A DNA stretch of 64,000 nucleotides from Chitinophaga solisilvae. Lineage in GTDB: Bacteria > Bacteroidota > Bacteroidia > Chitinophagales > Chitinophagaceae. Below the pieces are notes generated by a model. It was not told the DNA's origin and searched no databases. It was given only the letters and a program-made list of their open reading frames with translations. Positions 9,579 through 18,164 of the stretch are shown in pieces (position 1 is the stretch's first letter; the number at the start of each line of letters is the position of its first letter). The stretch is from assembly GCF_009928525.1 (NCBI RefSeq), contig NZ_JAABOK010000001.1, positions 496,001 to 560,000 on the forward strand. Direction: 5' to 3'. A program made the position numbers and the translations under genes.

Positions 9579-9679
9579 TTATTTGATTATTTGAGATTTA
9601 GTTATTTAAAATGCAGCAAAGATTTACGTGTAAAATCTTCGCTGCATTTTAAATAACTAAATCTCAAATAATCAAATAA
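9579..9679. repeat. Long inverted repeat, family A (copy 1)
   Basis: Arms 9579-9617 and 9641-9679 are perfectly complementary over 39 bp. After one mismatch about seven more bases pair. The arm is built of TTATTTGA-like units and ends in TTATTTAAAATGCAGC, a 16-mer also found in the copies at 19284 and 29758. The left arm starts on the base after the DUF2027/Smr stop codon. The right arm ends 12 bases before the -7 box of rnpB, so it could end the upstream transcript and insulate rnpB. Confidence 0.9.
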
Positions 9680-9691
9680 GTAAATATCCAT

Positions 9692-9699
9692 TATCTTTG
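9692..9699 (+). promoter_or_regulatory. -7 promoter element of rnpB
   Basis: TATCTTTG matches TAnnTTTG exactly. The RNase P RNA begins about seven bases later, as expected for this promoter class. The upstream flank is the end of the inverted repeat and holds no clear -33 box. Confidence 0.75.
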
Positions 9700-9705
9700 C
9701 GCTCC

Positions 9706-10072
9706 AACTACAAACCGTGCTATCGTCTCTCAGTTTTATGGGGGAAGGAAAGTCCGGACAGCACAGAGCAACACACCACCTAACGGGTGGGGCCCGGCTT
9801 GCCGGGTACAGCGAGTGCCACAGAAAATAACCGCCTCACTGCAAAGCGGGGTAAGGGTGAAAATGTGGGGTAAGAGCCCACGGTATAGGCAGGTAACTGT
9901 TTGTGCGGGTAAACCTTGTGTGCTGAAATGCCATGTATACGGTCGTTTGAGGGCTGCTCGCCCGATGACCGAGGGTAGGCAGATACAGTTGACGTGTGAG
10001 CGTCATCGCAGATAAATGATAGCAATCCCCGGCTTCGGCAGGGGAGACAGAATCCGGCTTACAGGTTTGTAG
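9706..10072 (+). ncRNA. rnpB: RNase P RNA component
   Basis: This is the catalytic RNA that trims the 5' leader of pre-tRNA. Closing helix P1 is visible as CTACAAACC (from 9708) pairing with GGTTTGTAG (ending 10072). The highly conserved block GGAAAGTCCGGACAGCACAG occurs near the 5' end, and AGACAGAATCCGGCTTACAG near the 3' end completes the core. The length of about 367 nt fits a bacterial type A RNase P RNA. Two short open frames across it are chance. A T-rich tract follows directly (10073-10086). Confidence 0.95.
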
Positions 10073-10086
10073 TTTTTTCTTTTTTT
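10060..10086 (+). terminator. 3' end of rnpB and T-rich terminator tract
   Basis: The P1 strand of rnpB is followed by TTTTTTCTTTTTTT. The strong terminal helix of the RNA together with this U-tract would serve as an intrinsic terminator. Confidence 0.7.
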
Positions 10087-10146
10087 CCACTCCGCTTTGT
10101 TATTACAAAATAAGCCGTTAACTTTTCCATATAAATCAATTTATAT

Positions 10147-10560
10147 ATGGATCAGAAAGAAGAACGTAACTGGGGAACCTATGTGCATCTCGGAGGCATA
10201 CTCGGTACGATCATTATCCCCACCGTCGGCAATATCGTCCTGGTATTGGTATTATGGCTCATCAAGCGTAACGAATCAAAGTTCGTGGATGAGCAGGGTA
10301 AGGAAGCCATCAATTTCCAGATTACCATCAGTCTGGTAGGGGCAGCCCTTAGTATCATCGGAAATATTACCAGCGGCCTGTGGTCATTGAGTCATATTTT
10401 CTGGCATTCCCGGGGCGACTATTTCGATTTCTCCTGGGGCTGGCACAGCCTTCACCCGATACTCTGGGTAATCAACATTATTTTCAGCATCATCGCCGCC
10501 GTAAAGGCTAATGAGGGCATCTCCTACAAATACCCCTTTAACCTGCGCCTCGTCAAATAG
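10147..10560 (+). CDS. DUF4870 small membrane protein
   Basis: This 137-residue protein opens MDQKEERNWGTYVHLGGILG, then has a hydrophobic segment (TIIIPTVGNIVLVLVLWLI) followed by KRNESKFVDEQGKEAINFQITI. The last is the hallmark of DUF4870: a charged loop with D-E-Q-G-K-E-A-I-N-F-Q before the second helix. A third hydrophobic segment (ILWVINIIFSIIAAVKANEG) ends the chain. Its function is unknown. It lies between rnpB and the convergent S8 protease gene, and its stop is 13 bases from a perfect 51-bp inverted repeat. Confidence 0.85.
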   Translation: MDQKEERNWGTYVHLGGILGTIIIPTVGNIVLVLVLWLIKRNESKFVDEQGKEAINFQITISLVGAALSIIGNITSGLWSLSHIFWHSRGDYFDFSWGWHSLHPILWVINIIFSIIAAVKANEGISYKYPFNLRLVK

Positions 10561-10573
10561 AACCCCATTTATT

Positions 10574-10682
10574 ATTTTATTATTTGATTATTTGAGATTT
10601 TAAATAAAGCGAAGAGGCCCTCCGTACTATCCGGAGGGCCTCTTCGCTTTATTTAAAATCTCAAATAATCAAATAATAAAAT
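10574..10682. repeat. Long perfect inverted repeat, family A arms (copy 2)
   Basis: Arms 10574-10624 and 10632-10682 are 51 bp with no mismatch and a 7-base loop. The outer arm holds TTATTTGA units; the inner part is a GC-rich core (GCGAAGAGGCCCTCCG). It lies between convergent genes, 13 bases from the DUF4870 stop and 2 bases from the S8 protease stop, so it could terminate transcription from both sides. Confidence 0.93.
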
Positions 10683-10684
10683 GA

Positions 10685-12370
10685 TTAGTTTTTCTTCACT
10701 GGTTTCATTTTGGCTTTCTGCGGTTTCTTCACGTTTTCTCCTTTGATGCTGGCGGCGAGTTTTAATGCTTCGTAGGCATTTACCAGGCCTCCGGTAACGG
10801 AGAGGTCAGCAAATTTTATTTTCTCGTCAGAGCCGGGTTTGTTTACTTCCGTGGTGCCGTCTGCAAGGGGGGTAGCGCTTCTTTCCAGGATGTATTTCAG
10901 CTGGCGGGCACTCAGGTCAGGGTAGCGGGAGAGAACCAGCGCAGCCACGCCTGCTACTACAGGGGCTGCCATGCTGGTGCCGCTGGCGCTGCCGTATTTG
11001 TTGCCGCCGGGTATGGTAGAATAGATCTGTACGCCGGGGGCGAAGATGTCTACATGTTTTTTACCGTAGTTGGAGAAGCCGGCCACTTTGTCCGGGCCCA
11101 GGCCGCTGCTGCTGGCGCCTACCGTGATGTAGTTGGTGGGGTGGGTGCCATCCAGGAAATCCGTGTTCGGGAAGTTGGGAACAGAATCGTTGTTGTTGCC
11201 GTCGTTACCTGCAGCATGAACGATCAGTACACCTTTCTTTTCTGCATATCTGATGGCATCGTCTACCCATTCCTTGTGAGGGGAGAAGGGTTTACCAAAG
11301 CTCATGTTGATGATCTGCGCACCGTTGTCTACCGCATAGCGGATAGCCAGGGCAACATCCTTATCCCTTTCATCGCCATCAGGGACCGCTTTAACGGCCA
11401 TTATGCGCACATTGTCGGCCACGCCATCCATACCCACGCCATTGTTCCGTGCAGCGGCTATAATGCCGCTTACGTGCGTACCGTGGAAGCCGAAGGCGCC
11501 CATCACATCGTTATTGCCGTATTTGTTGTCTTTGATATCGTCGTAGTTATCGCCTACAATCTTCTGCCTGTTTTCGTTGGGAGGAGTTTCAGCGCCTTCT
11601 GTCTTGCGTTTGAGGTCACTCATATAGGCGTCGAATTCATTTTTGAATTCGTTGAAGGCGGGGCTTTCTTCTCCCGCGCTTTTCAGCAGGCGGGTCATGA
11701 AGTTACGTGCCAGCAGTACATCCTGGCTGGTGGTCTGGATGCTGTCAAGTTTGCCTACGGTAAAATCATCGGTATGCAGATAATTTTTCAGGATGGTTTC
11801 GCATTTGTTGACATTCTCCTGCAGTTTCACCATGGACTTGTACTGCATCATGCTTTCGTTGCTGGGCTTGTCAACTTTTGCCACAATACGTTGCCAGGTG
11901 GCATATTCGGCAGAGTTTTTATCCAGTGCGGAGTCGGGGTTACCGTATTTATTTTTGAAACGGTAGTATTCGCGGGAAGCCTCGTCGGAATCTTCTTTCA
12001 CGCTGCCGCCATCTTTGCCGCCCAGGAAGTTCCAGCCATGTATATCGTCAATATAACCGTTACCGTCATCGTCTTTGCCGTTACCCGGAATTTCGCGCGG
12101 ATTGGTCCATAAAATGCCTTTCAGGTCTTCATGAAGGGTATCAATACCGGAATCAATGACAGCAACAATAACAGGGGTGCTTTTCTTTCCTTTGAGCAGT
12201 TCTTTGTAGGCTTTCTCTATGCCGGTTCCGTAAACGCTGTCAGTATCGTAGCTTAACAAGTGCCAGTTTTTGGGAAGGGTTTTGCCCTGTGCCGCTGTTC
12301 TGGTGGTAAATGCAGTCATCATTGCAACACAACCTGCCAGGACTGCCACCTCTCGACTAAACAATTTCAT
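10685..12370 (-). CDS. Secreted S8 (subtilisin-family) serine protease
   Basis: This 561-residue exported protease has an N-terminal signal sequence (hydrophobic to about residue 28, ending TRTAAQG). The catalytic residues are visible as D73 in VIDSGID, H299 in FHGTHVSG, the oxyanion N389 in AAGND and S466 in SGTSMAAP. About 225 residues separate Asp and His, much more than in subtilisin. Part of this is a charged, helix-rich insertion (about 125-285) that may be a prosegment-like or regulatory insert. The C-terminus is Lys-rich (KKPQKAKMKPVKKN) and has no T9SS sorting domain, so the product is probably periplasmic or Sec-exported only. Confidence 0.93.
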   Translation of the reverse strand: MKLFSREVAVLAGCVAMMTAFTTRTAAQGKTLPKNWHLLSYDTDSVYGTGIEKAYKELLKGKKSTPVIVAVIDSGIDTLHEDLKGILWTNPREIPGNGKDDDGNGYIDDIHGWNFLGGKDGGSVKEDSDEASREYYRFKNKYGNPDSALDKNSAEYATWQRIVAKVDKPSNESMMQYKSMVKLQENVNKCETILKNYLHTDDFTVGKLDSIQTTSQDVLLARNFMTRLLKSAGEESPAFNEFKNEFDAYMSDLKRKTEGAETPPNENRQKIVGDNYDDIKDNKYGNNDVMGAFGFHGTHVSGIIAAARNNGVGMDGVADNVRIMAVKAVPDGDERDKDVALAIRYAVDNGAQIINMSFGKPFSPHKEWVDDAIRYAEKKGVLIVHAAGNDGNNNDSVPNFPNTDFLDGTHPTNYITVGASSSGLGPDKVAGFSNYGKKHVDIFAPGVQIYSTIPGGNKYGSASGTSMAAPVVAGVAALVLSRYPDLSARQLKYILERSATPLADGTTEVNKPGSDEKIKFADLSVTGGLVNAYEALKLAASIKGENVKKPQKAKMKPVKKN

Positions 12371-12847
12371 GTACTTTAATTTTCCAGTATAAATGTAAGT
12401 AATGGTTAAATTATCATGTAATGAGTAAAGGTATTAAAAAAGGGGCAGAAGACGGACATATTAATGATAAACGTGCGATATGCCGGTTAACCGGATTTTG
12501 ACTGCGGAATCTATCCTGTAAGGTTGAAAGGGAAGGGGGGATAGCCTCCCCGGAAGGGGGTAAAAGTGGCCCGGAAGGGCACATGGAAAGGAAAAAAAGG
12601 GCAAAAGTTATCGTGATTTACAGAAATTCTGAAAATAATCCTGCGGTGTATTATACAGCGGGCATAACGGAAGAATCGCTGAAAATGCCTTGTGGTAAAG
12701 TATTTGGTCGGTATTTTAGGTGGAAGCTCCTCTAAAATTAAGTGTTAGTAGCACAAAAGTTGAATATGAAAATTCAGAAAAAAGTCTAATATTTATAGTC
12801 GGAAGAATATTTAATGGCTTCCCGCCATTGGATATTTTTCTCATAAG

Positions 12848-12909
12848 CATGGTTTCCGTTTAACGAAAAGCGGGGTTCTCTAACCTCGCTACTATTTTTA
12901 AAAACCATG
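12848..12909. other. Nested inverted repeat, possible structured RNA
   Basis: CATGGTTT at 12848-12855 can pair with AAACCATG at 12902-12909. Inside is a 9-bp hairpin (AGCGGGGTT with AACCTCGCT, one G-T pair, 4-base loop) followed by ACTATTTTT, which looks like an intrinsic terminator on the + strand. No promoter or host gene is evident, so this is a candidate only. Confidence 0.35.
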
Positions 12910-13063
12910 TTTTTAACGTCGATGTATGTAGAGACACACGACCAGACAGCGAAAAACGGTGTGCATGATTTTTTACCGTCTTGCTATAACGATTTTCTGA
13001 CTGTGATTTTATCAACCGCTTTTAAAATCTGATCGGGGGGACAGTCCTGACATGAAAATTAAA

Positions 13064-13087
13064 AGCTCCGGGGCCAGGCCTCGGAGC
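13064..13087 (-). terminator. GC-rich hairpin with T-run on the - strand
   Basis: AGCTCCGGGG pairs with CCTCGGAGCT (one wobble pair). On the - strand the stem is followed by TTTTAATTTT. It lies beyond the stronger terminator at 13167-13204 and may act as a second stop for the lysine operon transcript. Confidence 0.45.
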
Positions 13088-13166
13088 TGAGCTCCAGAGA
13101 AGAAATCCACGCTTACAGCTATTACATAATTAAACTTTTAAGAAGAAGAAGGCGATTTATTCTTCC

Positions 13167-13204
13167 AAAAAGAAACCCGCCTGGCGTAATGCCGGACGGG
13201 TTTC
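13167..13204 (-). terminator. Intrinsic terminator of the lysine-catabolism operon
   Basis: On the - strand, GAAACCCG pairs with CGGGTTTC, with an inner GGC/GCC pairing, and the stem is followed by TTTTT. It lies about 20 bases after the stop of the aldehyde dehydrogenase gene. Confidence 0.75.
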
Positions 13205-13223
13205 AACATTATTGCAACCGTGA

Positions 13224-14753
13224 TTACAGGTCAAACTTAATGCCCTGTGCCAGCGGTAATTTGTCGGAGTAGTTGATGGTGTTGGTCTGACGGCGCATAT
13301 ATGCTTTCCAGGAGTCGGAACCACTTTCTCTGCCGCCTCCGGTTTCTTTTTCACCGCCAAAAGCACCGCCGATTTCAGCGCCGGAAGTACCGATGTTTAC
13401 GTTGGCGATACCGCAGTCAGAGCCGGCGTGGGACAGGAATTGCTCTGCCTCGCGCAGGTTCAGCGTCATGATGGCGGAGGATAATCCCTGCGGCACATCA
13501 TTCTGCATGGCGATCGCTTCTGTGAGCGTCTGGTATTTCATCACATAGAGGATCGGTGCGAAGGTCTCGTGTTGTACAATATCGTAGGTGTTTTCCACTG
13601 CCGCGATGCATGGTTTTACGTAGCAGCCGGATTCAAAGCCGGCGCCTTCCAGTACGCCGCCTTCCACGAGGAAGGTACCGCCCTGTTGCTTCACCTGTTC
13701 GATCGTGTGAAGGTATGCTTTCACGGCATCCGTGTCAATCAGCGGACCCACGTGGTTGTTTTCATTGAGCGGATTACCGATGCGCAGTTGTCCGTAAGCC
13801 TTTACCAGCCTTGCTGTGAAGGCATCGTACACGCTTTCATGGATAATGAGTCTGCGGGTAGTTGTGCAACGCTGGCCGGCAGTACCTACCGCGCCGAATA
13901 CAGCCCCGATCAGGGACATATCCAGGTCGGCATCCTGAGAAACGATGATCGCGTTGTTACCGCCCAGTTCCAGCAGGGAGCGGCCCAGACGGGCGCCCAC
14001 AGCGGCAGCCACGCTCTTGCCCATACGGGTGGAGCCTGTGGCGGAAACCAGAGGCACGCGGTGATCACCAGCCATCCATTCACCTACTTCGCGGCCGCCG
14101 GTAACCAGGCAGGAAACGCCTTCCGGTACGTTGTTGGCAGCAAATACGGTTTCGACTATACGTTGACAGGCGAGTGCGGTCACCGGTGTTTTTTCGGAAG
14201 GCTTCCATACGCATACGTTACCGCAAACCCATGACAACATTGAGTTCCAGCTCCATACCGCCACCGGGAAATTGAAGGCGGAAATGATACCGGTGATACC
14301 AATCGGGTGCCATTGCTCATACATGCGGTGGCCGGGACGTTCAGAGTGCATGGTTAAGCCGTAGAGCTGGCGGGAAAGACCTACTGCAAAATCGCAGATG
14401 TCGATCATCTCCTGTACTTCTCCGTAGCCTTCCTGGAGGCTTTTACCCATTTCATAGGAAACGAGGCGGCCCAGGTGTTCTTTATGCTGACGCAGTGCAT
14501 CGCCGATCTGGCGTACAACTTCCCCTCTGCGTGGAGCGGGCCATTGACGCCATGCGGCAAAGGCCTGGTGGGCTACAGCGATCACATTATCGTAGTCCTC
14601 CCGGGTAGCGCTTTTCACGGTTGCAATCTTTTTATTGTCAACCGGTGAAAAGGAAACAATATCAGCTCCGCCGGCGGAGAGCCAGTGTTTGCCGGTGCTT
14701 ACGCCGCTTTGCTGTGCGCCGATGCCAAATGCCTGTAAAATATCTTCTGCCAT
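13224..14753 (-). CDS. ALDH7-type aldehyde dehydrogenase (aminoadipate semialdehyde dehydrogenase-like)
   Basis: This NAD(P)-dependent aldehyde dehydrogenase of 509 residues resembles the ALDH7/antiquitin branch, which oxidises alpha-aminoadipate semialdehyde to alpha-aminoadipate in lysine breakdown. Catalytic C296 sits in GQRCTTTRRL, the form typical of ALDH7, and the general base E262 in LELGGNNA. The ANVNIGTSGAEIGGAFGGEKETGGGRESG stretch near the C-terminus is also characteristic. It is the last gene of a three-gene - strand operon with a DUF1338/HglS protein (24-base gap) and a saccharopine/lysine dehydrogenase-like protein, which supports the lysine role. A strong terminator follows. 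Confidence 0.88.
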   Translation of the reverse strand: MAEDILQAFGIGAQQSGVSTGKHWLSAGGADIVSFSPVDNKKIATVKSATREDYDNVIAVAHQAFAAWRQWPAPRRGEVVRQIGDALRQHKEHLGRLVSYEMGKSLQEGYGEVQEMIDICDFAVGLSRQLYGLTMHSERPGHRMYEQWHPIGITGIISAFNFPVAVWSWNSMLSWVCGNVCVWKPSEKTPVTALACQRIVETVFAANNVPEGVSCLVTGGREVGEWMAGDHRVPLVSATGSTRMGKSVAAAVGARLGRSLLELGGNNAIIVSQDADLDMSLIGAVFGAVGTAGQRCTTTRRLIIHESVYDAFTARLVKAYGQLRIGNPLNENNHVGPLIDTDAVKAYLHTIEQVKQQGGTFLVEGGVLEGAGFESGCYVKPCIAAVENTYDIVQHETFAPILYVMKYQTLTEAIAMQNDVPQGLSSAIMTLNLREAEQFLSHAGSDCGIANVNIGTSGAEIGGAFGGEKETGGGRESGSDSWKAYMRRQTNTINYSDKLPLAQGIKFDL

Positions 14754-14777
14754 TGTATTTTTTGTTATTAAACTAAA

Positions 14778-15668
14778 TTAGGAACTTTTTTTTGTTTGGG
14801 TGGCATAAGTGCTTTCGAAGATCTTATCGGCATTACCGGCTTCGAAGCCTTCCCGCCTGTGCTGCCGTTTGATTTCAGCTGCCGGCAGGTGCGCAAATTC
14901 CGGTAGTACCTTTCTTTCGGCAAACTCCACATAGGAGCCGGCAATCTTAACGGTGTCGCCTCCGGCAAAAGTAGCTTCAATCATTCTGGCTACGGTGGCG
15001 CTTTGCAGCAGTCTGCCATCAGGGCTGGTTTTGATTTTGCCGCCGGCATCGTTGAGGATGAATCCATTTTTCTCCAGGAAAGCATTGAATTCAGCTACTG
15101 TATTGTATCCCGGAGGCAGGTTATGTACGCTTACCGTAAAATGGTTCAGGTAATAACGGTTGTAAATAACCCAGGCAGCGTATTCGCTTTCCGCTGAGAG
15201 CGCCTTGAAATCTGCCAGGGTAGGCGTTCTCCAAAGACCGCTATGTAAGAAGGTATCTACTGCCTGGCTGTCATCCAGGTTCAGTCTGGTTACAGGATCT
15301 ACGGTTACTTCGTCTGTATAGCTGCGGATGATGGCCTGTGCTTCGGGGCTGAGATCGTTTACACGCAGTTCACTGATGAAGATGCGCGGGTACTTCGGCT
15401 CCGGCGGCGCATACCACCAGGCGTCCAGTTTCTTGCCGGCAAAATAATAGTGATCCATTTTCGTATAGCCGTAATGGAGGAATATTTTCTCCAGCGACTG
15501 TACGCCCAGCTGCGGTACGCCCATCGTTCTGAAAGCGATGTGGTCATTTTCTATATCATCCGCCTGGCTGATCAGGCCATCCCGTACCATGGCTGCAATT
15601 ACCGCAGCTACATCCGGTACCCGCTCCTGGTAGCGGCTCATAAGGCCGTTTAATACTTCTTTTAACAT
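14778..15668 (-). CDS. HglS-like 2-oxoadipate dioxygenase/decarboxylase (DUF1338)
   Basis: DUF1338 proteins include HglS of Pseudomonas, an Fe(II) enzyme that converts 2-oxoadipate to D-2-hydroxyglutarate in lysine catabolism. The 296-residue protein keeps candidate active-site residues of the VOC-like fold: H43 and R47 in DHIAFRT, H176 in LNHFTVSV and E248 in SYVEFAER. The H-x3-R spacing and the H/H/E set are what I recall for the metal and substrate ligands of HglS. It lies between the ALDH7 gene and a saccharopine/lysine dehydrogenase-like gene, a context that fits steps before and after aminoadipate. An aminotransferase to make 2-oxoadipate is not in the window. Confidence 0.85.
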   Translation of the reverse strand: MLKEVLNGLMSRYQERVPDVAAVIAAMVRDGLISQADDIENDHIAFRTMGVPQLGVQSLEKIFLHYGYTKMDHYYFAGKKLDAWWYAPPEPKYPRIFISELRVNDLSPEAQAIIRSYTDEVTVDPVTRLNLDDSQAVDTFLHSGLWRTPTLADFKALSAESEYAAWVIYNRYYLNHFTVSVHNLPPGYNTVAEFNAFLEKNGFILNDAGGKIKTSPDGRLLQSATVARMIEATFAGGDTVKIAGSYVEFAERKVLPEFAHLPAAEIKRQHRREGFEAGNADKIFESTYATQTKKSS

Positions 15669-15720
15669 GGCTTTGTTTTTGAATAGTCGCGGCTCCGGCA
15701 GGCTTGCTGCCTACGCATTA

Positions 15721-16791
15721 CTAGTTATAATATTGAGCAAATCTGTTATTGATGAGGTCTTTGAAATCCACATCTTCCTGGCGAACGAAGCCATTGGCAG
15801 GCAGTTTACCTTTAGCGTGGAGGTCAATTACCGCACAGGCTGCGCCGGCTGTAGTCAGCTGAATAGCGGTAAAATCCTTTCCTTCAATTTCCTGATTGTA
15901 TATTTTCCTGGAATAGGAACGCTGAACGGAGCGGCCGTTGATAGTGCCTGACACGGATACAAATACCAGTACTACGTCCTGGGGCGTGAAAGGAATGCTG
16001 TCTTCCATGATCTCTTTCAGCATCTCTCTCTTCTTGTTCAGCTTCAGTTCTGACAAAAGTATTTTCATCAGGTGGCAGTGACCGGGATAGCGTACGGTTT
16101 TGTAATCGAGGTTATACACTTTACCATCCAGGATTTCCGCCAGGGCAGAGAGTCCGCCGGAAGTGTTGAAGGCTTCGTATTCCACGCCGTCGAGGGCAAA
16201 GCGCTCATATCCTTCCATCGGCATCACCTCTTTCCGTTCGCCTTCGTAGATAGCATCGCAGGGGTTGCAGTATTCATTGATCAGCCCATCTGTACTCCAG
16301 GTAAGGTTATACATCAGGCTGTTCGTAGGAAACTGCGGGAGTGCGCCTACACGCAGTCTTACGCTGTCCAGTTTATCGAACTGTTTGGCAATATCGTAGG
16401 CGGCGATACTGATAAAGCCCGGCGCCAGTCCGCATTGCGGCATGAAGCTCACCTGTGCGTCCTGTGCAATTTCACGGATAGCGTTGGTGGTAGCCACATC
16501 TTCTGTCAGGTCGAAATAATGTGTTTTTGCTTTGGCTGCAGCAGTCGCAATTTTCACGTTGAGGAAGAAAGGGCATGCGCTGAGCACAATGTCCTGGTCT
16601 TCCAGCGCTGATTGCAGGGCTGCAGCATCATTCACATCCAGTTTAGCTTTCAGGATGGCAGTGTCTGTACATTTTTGTAACAGGGCATCGTTACTGTCAG
16701 CCAGTGTTACCTGGTAGTCGCCGGATTGCTGTAACAGGAAAGCCGCTGTTTCGCCGATCTTGCCGGCGCCGATAATCATAACACGTTTCAT
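15721..16791 (-). CDS. Saccharopine dehydrogenase-family protein (lysine degradation)
   Basis: This is a 356-residue NAD(P)-dependent oxidoreductase. It begins with a Rossmann motif (VMIIGAGKIGETAAFLL), continues with ACPFFLNVKIATAAAKAKTHYFDLTED, and has the saccharopine dehydrogenase C-terminal domain (GLAPGFISIAAYDIA onward). The family includes saccharopine dehydrogenases and lysine 6-dehydrogenases. Both lead to aminoadipate semialdehyde, the substrate of the ALDH7 encoded two genes downstream. A single-domain enzyme without a lysine-ketoglutarate reductase partner makes the lysine 6-dehydrogenase alternative plausible. It is the first gene of the operon; no exact TAnnTTTG box was found upstream. 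Confidence 0.82.
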   Translation of the reverse strand: MKRVMIIGAGKIGETAAFLLQQSGDYQVTLADSNDALLQKCTDTAILKAKLDVNDAAALQSALEDQDIVLSACPFFLNVKIATAAAKAKTHYFDLTEDVATTNAIREIAQDAQVSFMPQCGLAPGFISIAAYDIAKQFDKLDSVRLRVGALPQFPTNSLMYNLTWSTDGLINEYCNPCDAIYEGERKEVMPMEGYERFALDGVEYEAFNTSGGLSALAEILDGKVYNLDYKTVRYPGHCHLMKILLSELKLNKKREMLKEIMEDSIPFTPQDVVLVFVSVSGTINGRSVQRSYSRKIYNQEIEGKDFTAIQLTTAGAACAVIDLHAKGKLPANGFVRQEDVDFKDLINNRFAQYYN

Positions 16792-17218
16792 AATCTATTG
16801 GAATTGTTAATAATGAAGACAATACAGGGTATGACTGATGAAATACATACCTGTGGCCACTTCCGCGGTACGGGGAAGCGCCTGCAGGGGAATGCGGTCA
16901 TCGCATCACACCGGATTACTGCAGAAACGTAAAGACAGTATCTTGCCTTCTCCTGTATAAGAGGCAGCCTCCCGGTAAAATTTACCAAGGAAAAGACGAC
17001 AATACGCCAAACATTAAAAAAAATAATGTCAGGTGGTCTGTTACATCACAGTAGTATCCCTAACGATCAGGGATATACGAACCAGTAAAAATCAGGAAAT
17101 AACCTGCCGGCCAACACTTATGGCACATGGGAGCAAGTGCTCCGCAGATAGGAGAGAAGAGATAATTGTATGTTGAGCAGGTGGTTCATTGGTAAAATGC
17201 GCCACTAATATAATAAAT
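16792..17218. other. Gap upstream of the lysine operon
   Basis: No gene is supported; a 66-codon - strand frame at 16788-16988 has no recognisable features. A perfect dyad TATCCCT-N7-AGGGATA lies at 17055-17075, and GGTAAA-A-TTTACC at 16976-16988. Either could be an operator or a small RNA hairpin. AATGTTTG on the - strand (17008-17015) is one base off the -7 consensus. Confidence 0.4.
17055..17075. promoter_or_regulatory. Dyad of unknown function upstream of the lysine operon
   Basis: TATCCCT and AGGGATA are perfect inverted repeats with a 7-base spacer, a shape often seen for dimeric regulators. The distance of about 265 bases from the first start codon weakens the case. Confidence 0.25.
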
Positions 17219-17339
17219 AATTACGAATTTCAAATTACGAATTACGAATGAGGAGCGAAGACATGAGCGAAGATCAAATTTACTTCTTTGCTCATGTCTT
17301 CGCTCCTCATTCGTAATTCGTAATTTGAAATTCGTAATT
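17219..17339. repeat. Long inverted repeat, family B (copy 1)
   Basis: Arms 17219-17268 and 17290-17339 are 50 bp with no mismatch; about five more bases pair inside. The arm reads as heptamers: AATTACG, AATTTCA, AATTACG, AATTACG, AATGAGG, AGCGAAG, ACATGAG. It ends 6 bases before the panB stop codon, on the downstream side of that - strand gene. Confidence 0.92.
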
Positions 17340-17345
17340 CAACGC

Positions 17346-18164
17346 CTAATATTGTTCATTGTCATTCGGGAAATCTTTGGCTTTTACGTCGTTGATATAC
17401 GCCTGGGTGGCGCCGTAGATCTGGCTGTAGAGGTCCAGGTAGCGGCGGAGGAAGCGTGGTTTGAACTCCTTGTTGATGCCCAGCATGTCGTGCATAACGA
17501 GTACCTGTCCGTCCACGTATTTGCCGGCGCCGATGCCGATGATAGGAATTTCCACGGTTTCAGCCACTTTTTTGGCCAGCTGTGCGGGAATTTTTTCCAG
17601 GACGATGGCGAAGCAGCCGGCTTCCTGGAGAAGTTTGGCATCGTTAATGAGTTTGTTGGCCTCCGCTTCTTCGGTGGCGCGTACGGCATAGGTGCCGAAT
17701 TTATAGATGGATTGCGGCGTGAGGCCCAGGTGGCCCATTACAGGTACGCCTGCAGAGATGATACGTTTTACGGATTCAATAATTTCTTCACCGCCTTCTA
17801 TTTTAATACCATGTGCGCCGGTTTCCTTCATGATGCGGATGGCGCTGCTCAGCGCTTCCTTGGAGTTGCCCTGGTAGGAGCCGAAAGGGAGATCCACCAC
17901 GACGAAGCATCTTTTGATGGCGCGTACCACAGAGGCGGCATGGTATATCATCTGGTCCAGGGTGATAGGTAGTGTAGTTTCATGGCCCGCCATCACGTTG
18001 GAGGCTGAATCGCCCACCAGGATTATATCTATACCGGCATCATCAAAGATCCTGGCCATGGAAAAATCATAGGCGGTAAGCATGGAGATTTTCACCCCGT
18101 CAACTTTCATTTTTTGCAGAACGTGGGTAGTAACGCGCTTTATTTCTTTAGTGGCTGCAGACAT
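17346..18164 (-). CDS. panB: 3-methyl-2-oxobutanoate hydroxymethyltransferase
   Basis: PanB transfers a hydroxymethyl group from methylene-THF to 2-oxoisovalerate, giving ketopantoate, the first committed step to pantothenate and CoA. It is cytosolic. The 272-residue protein shows [56 protein letters not shown] and [20 protein letters not shown], all conserved family blocks including the metal-binding aspartates. The start ATG at 18164 follows a possible -7 element about 105 bases upstream. panC and panD lie about 5 kb away, separated by the polyphosphate genes. A long inverted repeat sits directly downstream. Confidence 0.96.
   Translation of the reverse strand: MSAATKEIKRVTTHVLQKMKVDGVKISMLTAYDFSMARIFDDAGIDIILVGDSASNVMAGHETTLPITLDQMIYHAASVVRAIKRCFVVVDLPFGSYQGNSKEALSSAIRIMKETGAHGIKIEGGEEIIESVKRIISAGVPVMGHLGLTPQSIYKFGTYAVRATEEAEANKLINDAKLLQEAGCFAIVLEKIPAQLAKKVAETVEIPIIGIGAGKYVDGQVLVMHDMLGINKEFKPRFLRRYLDLYSQIYGATQAYINDVKAKDFPNDNEQY

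Larger units (their letters stand above)
12371..13163. other. Gene-free stretch upstream of the protease, with several RNA-like hairpins
   Basis: No convincing gene is seen. A 26-codon frame at 12421-12501 (+) has no support. A possible -7 element for the protease on the - strand is TACCTTTA (12426-12433, last base off consensus). The right half is rich in inverted repeats: AATGGC/GCCATT (12813-12829), AGCGGGGTT/AACCTCGCT (about 12869-12890) followed by ACTATTTTT, an outer CATGGTTT/AAACCATG pair (12848/12909), and the hairpin at 13064-13087. Confidence 0.5.

Noticed and set aside
9815..10090. Short ORFs over the RNase P RNA
   Set aside because: The RNA is certain from its conserved cores and P1 pairing, so these frames are chance.
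11054..12112. 352-codon + strand frame inside the S8 protease gene
   Set aside because: The - strand protein has all catalytic residues and a signal peptide; the + frame shows no recognisable domain.
12421..12501. 26-codon ORF upstream of the S8 protease
   Set aside because: No ribosome site, no family features and no coupling to a neighbour.
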